Origin: VRUE01 sp963715455
GTDB taxonomy: Bacteria; Actinomycetota; Thermoleophilia; Solirubrobacterales; 70-9
Length of the DNA stretch: 64,000 nt
Direction of reading: 5' to 3'
Assembly: GCA_963715455.1 (NCBI GenBank)
Contig: OY970245.1
Span: forward strand, 992,001-1,056,000
Part shown: positions 63,166 through 64,000 of the stretch, piece after piece
Layout: every line of letters starts with the position of its first letter
How positions within the stretch are numbered: the first letter of the stretch is position 1
The notes under the pieces: model-generated
What the model was told of the DNA's origin: nothing
Database searches by the model: none
Seen by the model: the letters and a program-made list of their open reading frames with translations, nothing else
Program-made: the position numbers and the translations under genes

Positions 63166-64000
63166 ATGACCACCAGCACCGCCACACAGGACTACAAAGT
63201 CGCCGACATCGACCTCGCCGAGTTCGGGCGCAAGGAGATCAGCCTGGCGGAGGTCGAGATGCCAGGTCTGATGAAGACGCGCGAGGAGTTCGGCGCAGCT
63301 CAGCCGCTGAAGGGCGCGCGCATCACCGGCTCGCTGCACATGACCGTGCAGACGGCGGTGCTGATCGAGACGCTGGTGGCGCTTGGCGCTGAGGTGCGCT
63401 GGGCGAGCTGCAACATCTTCTCGACCCAGGACCATGCGGCGGCGGCGATCGCGGCCGCCGGCATCCCGGTCTATGCCTGGAAGGGCGAGACGCTTGAGGA
63501 GTACTGGTGGTGCACCGAGCAGGCCCTGCTCTGGCCCGAGGGCGAGGGGCCCAACATGATCCTCGACGACGGCGGCGACGCGACGCTGCTAGTCCACAAG
63601 GGCGCCGAGTTTGAGACCGTCGGCGCCGTGCCCGATCCCGAGACGGCCGACTCGGGCGAGTTCAAGATCATCCTCGAGACCCTGCAGCGCTCGCTCGGCG
63701 AGGACCCGCAGCGTTGGACCGGCATCGCGGCGGGGATCAAGGGGGTCACCGAGGAGACGACGACCGGCGTTCACCGGCTCTACCAGCTGGCCGAGACCGG
63801 TGACCTGCTCTTCCCGGCGATCAACGTCAACGACTCGGTGACCAAGTCGAAGTTCGACAACCTCTACGGCTGCCGCCACTCGCTGGTCGACGGCATCAAC
63901 CGCGCCACCGACGTGATGATTGGCGGCAAGGTCGCCGTGATCTGCGGCTACGGCGACGTCGGCAAGGGCTGCGCCACCTCGCTGCGCGGCCAGGGCGCCC
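63166..64000 (+). CDS. ahcY: Adenosylhomocysteinase, 3' end beyond the window
   Basis: The first 278 residues are present. Typical segments are DYKVADIDLAEFGRKEISLA, MPGLMKTREEFGAAQPLKGA, SLHMTVQTAVLIETLVALGA, SCNIFSTQDHAAAAIA, EETTTGVHRLYQL and the NAD-binding motif VAVICGYGDVGKGCATSLRG at the edge. The enzyme hydrolyses S-adenosylhomocysteine to adenosine and homocysteine and so keeps methylation going. It starts 81 bases from the divergent channel gene. I see no SAH riboswitch in that short leader. Confidence 0.95.
   Translation, partial: MTTSTATQDYKVADIDLAEFGRKEISLAEVEMPGLMKTREEFGAAQPLKGARITGSLHMTVQTAVLIETLVALGAEVRWASCNIFSTQDHAAAAIAAAGIPVYAWKGETLEEYWWCTEQALLWPEGEGPNMILDDGGDATLLVHKGAEFETVGAVPDPETADSGEFKIILETLQRSLGEDPQRWTGIAAGIKGVTEETTTGVHRLYQLAETGDLLFPAINVNDSVTKSKFDNLYGCRHSLVDGINRATDVMIGGKVAVICGYGDVGKGCATSLRGQGA

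Overview
The window is high-GC DNA with GTG and TTG starts, many GTGA/ATGA stop-start overlaps and actinobacterial gene families: PucR- and TetR-type regulators, SHOCT proteins, an actinobacterial-style NlpC/P60 protein with a coiled coil, DUF378, a CysTWA sulfate importer and STAS proteins. I infer a soil-type actinobacterium, probably of the Thermoleophilia/Solirubrobacterales kind. The taxon is inference, because no rRNA gene or other decisive marker lies in the window.

Bases 1-9,900 are an accessory region. Four partial copies of the 3' end of a tRNA-Met(CAT) gene (about 1,884-1,930, 6,405-6,442, 7,806-7,851 and 9,817-9,840) are embedded in longer direct repeats. Several carry a terminator and nearby TGGGGCAA motifs that look like integrase arm sites. 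I read this as tandem remnants of islands integrated at one tRNA target, with no integrase surviving. The cargo is an IS3-type element next to a pentapeptide-repeat membrane protein, a decayed IS481-like transposase, an RHS fragment followed by an orphan lipoprotein, a frameshifted small gene, a dihydrofolate-reductase-like protein, a possible PD-(D/E)XK nuclease and a VapBC toxin-antitoxin pair with an operator palindrome.

Bases 9,900-25,400 hold single genes and short operons: secreted RTX-like and beta-propeller proteins, a Mug-type DNA glycosylase, an XRE regulator with a zinc-ribbon membrane protein behind twin operators, a TetR regulator divergent from a DUF2867 gene with twin operators on a clear promoter, and an AraC-VOC-UvrA-like operon whose last gene is frameshifted in a G tract. 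A PucR regulator, secreted proteins, a methyltransferase and a beta-lactamase-fold lipoprotein follow.

Bases 25,400-46,700 are mainly metabolic and envelope genes: an amidase and aldehyde dehydrogenase operon, a 787-residue membrane protein, a flavin monooxygenase with a flavodoxin-like partner, an exonuclease, an ABC-2 exporter, CutA, a STAS protein, a ferritin-like protein, a biotin-dependent carboxyltransferase subunit, a cupredoxin with a multicopper oxidase, and a class A penicillin-binding protein.

Bases 46,700-64,000 carry the sulfate importer operon (binding protein, two permeases, ATPase) and a small protein gene behind it, a PhoD-like phosphatase, an overlapping phosphoribosyltransferase/erythromycin-esterase-like pair, an FAD oxidoreductase, a SpoU rRNA/tRNA methyltransferase, an NlpC/P60 hydrolase, an MBL-rhodanese protein, acetyl-CoA synthetase, an ion channel with an unusual selectivity filter, and the first part of adenosylhomocysteinase. 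Sulfur handling recurs here: sulfate uptake, the persulfide-dioxygenase-like protein, the sulfide:quinone-like flavoprotein and S-adenosylhomocysteine recycling.
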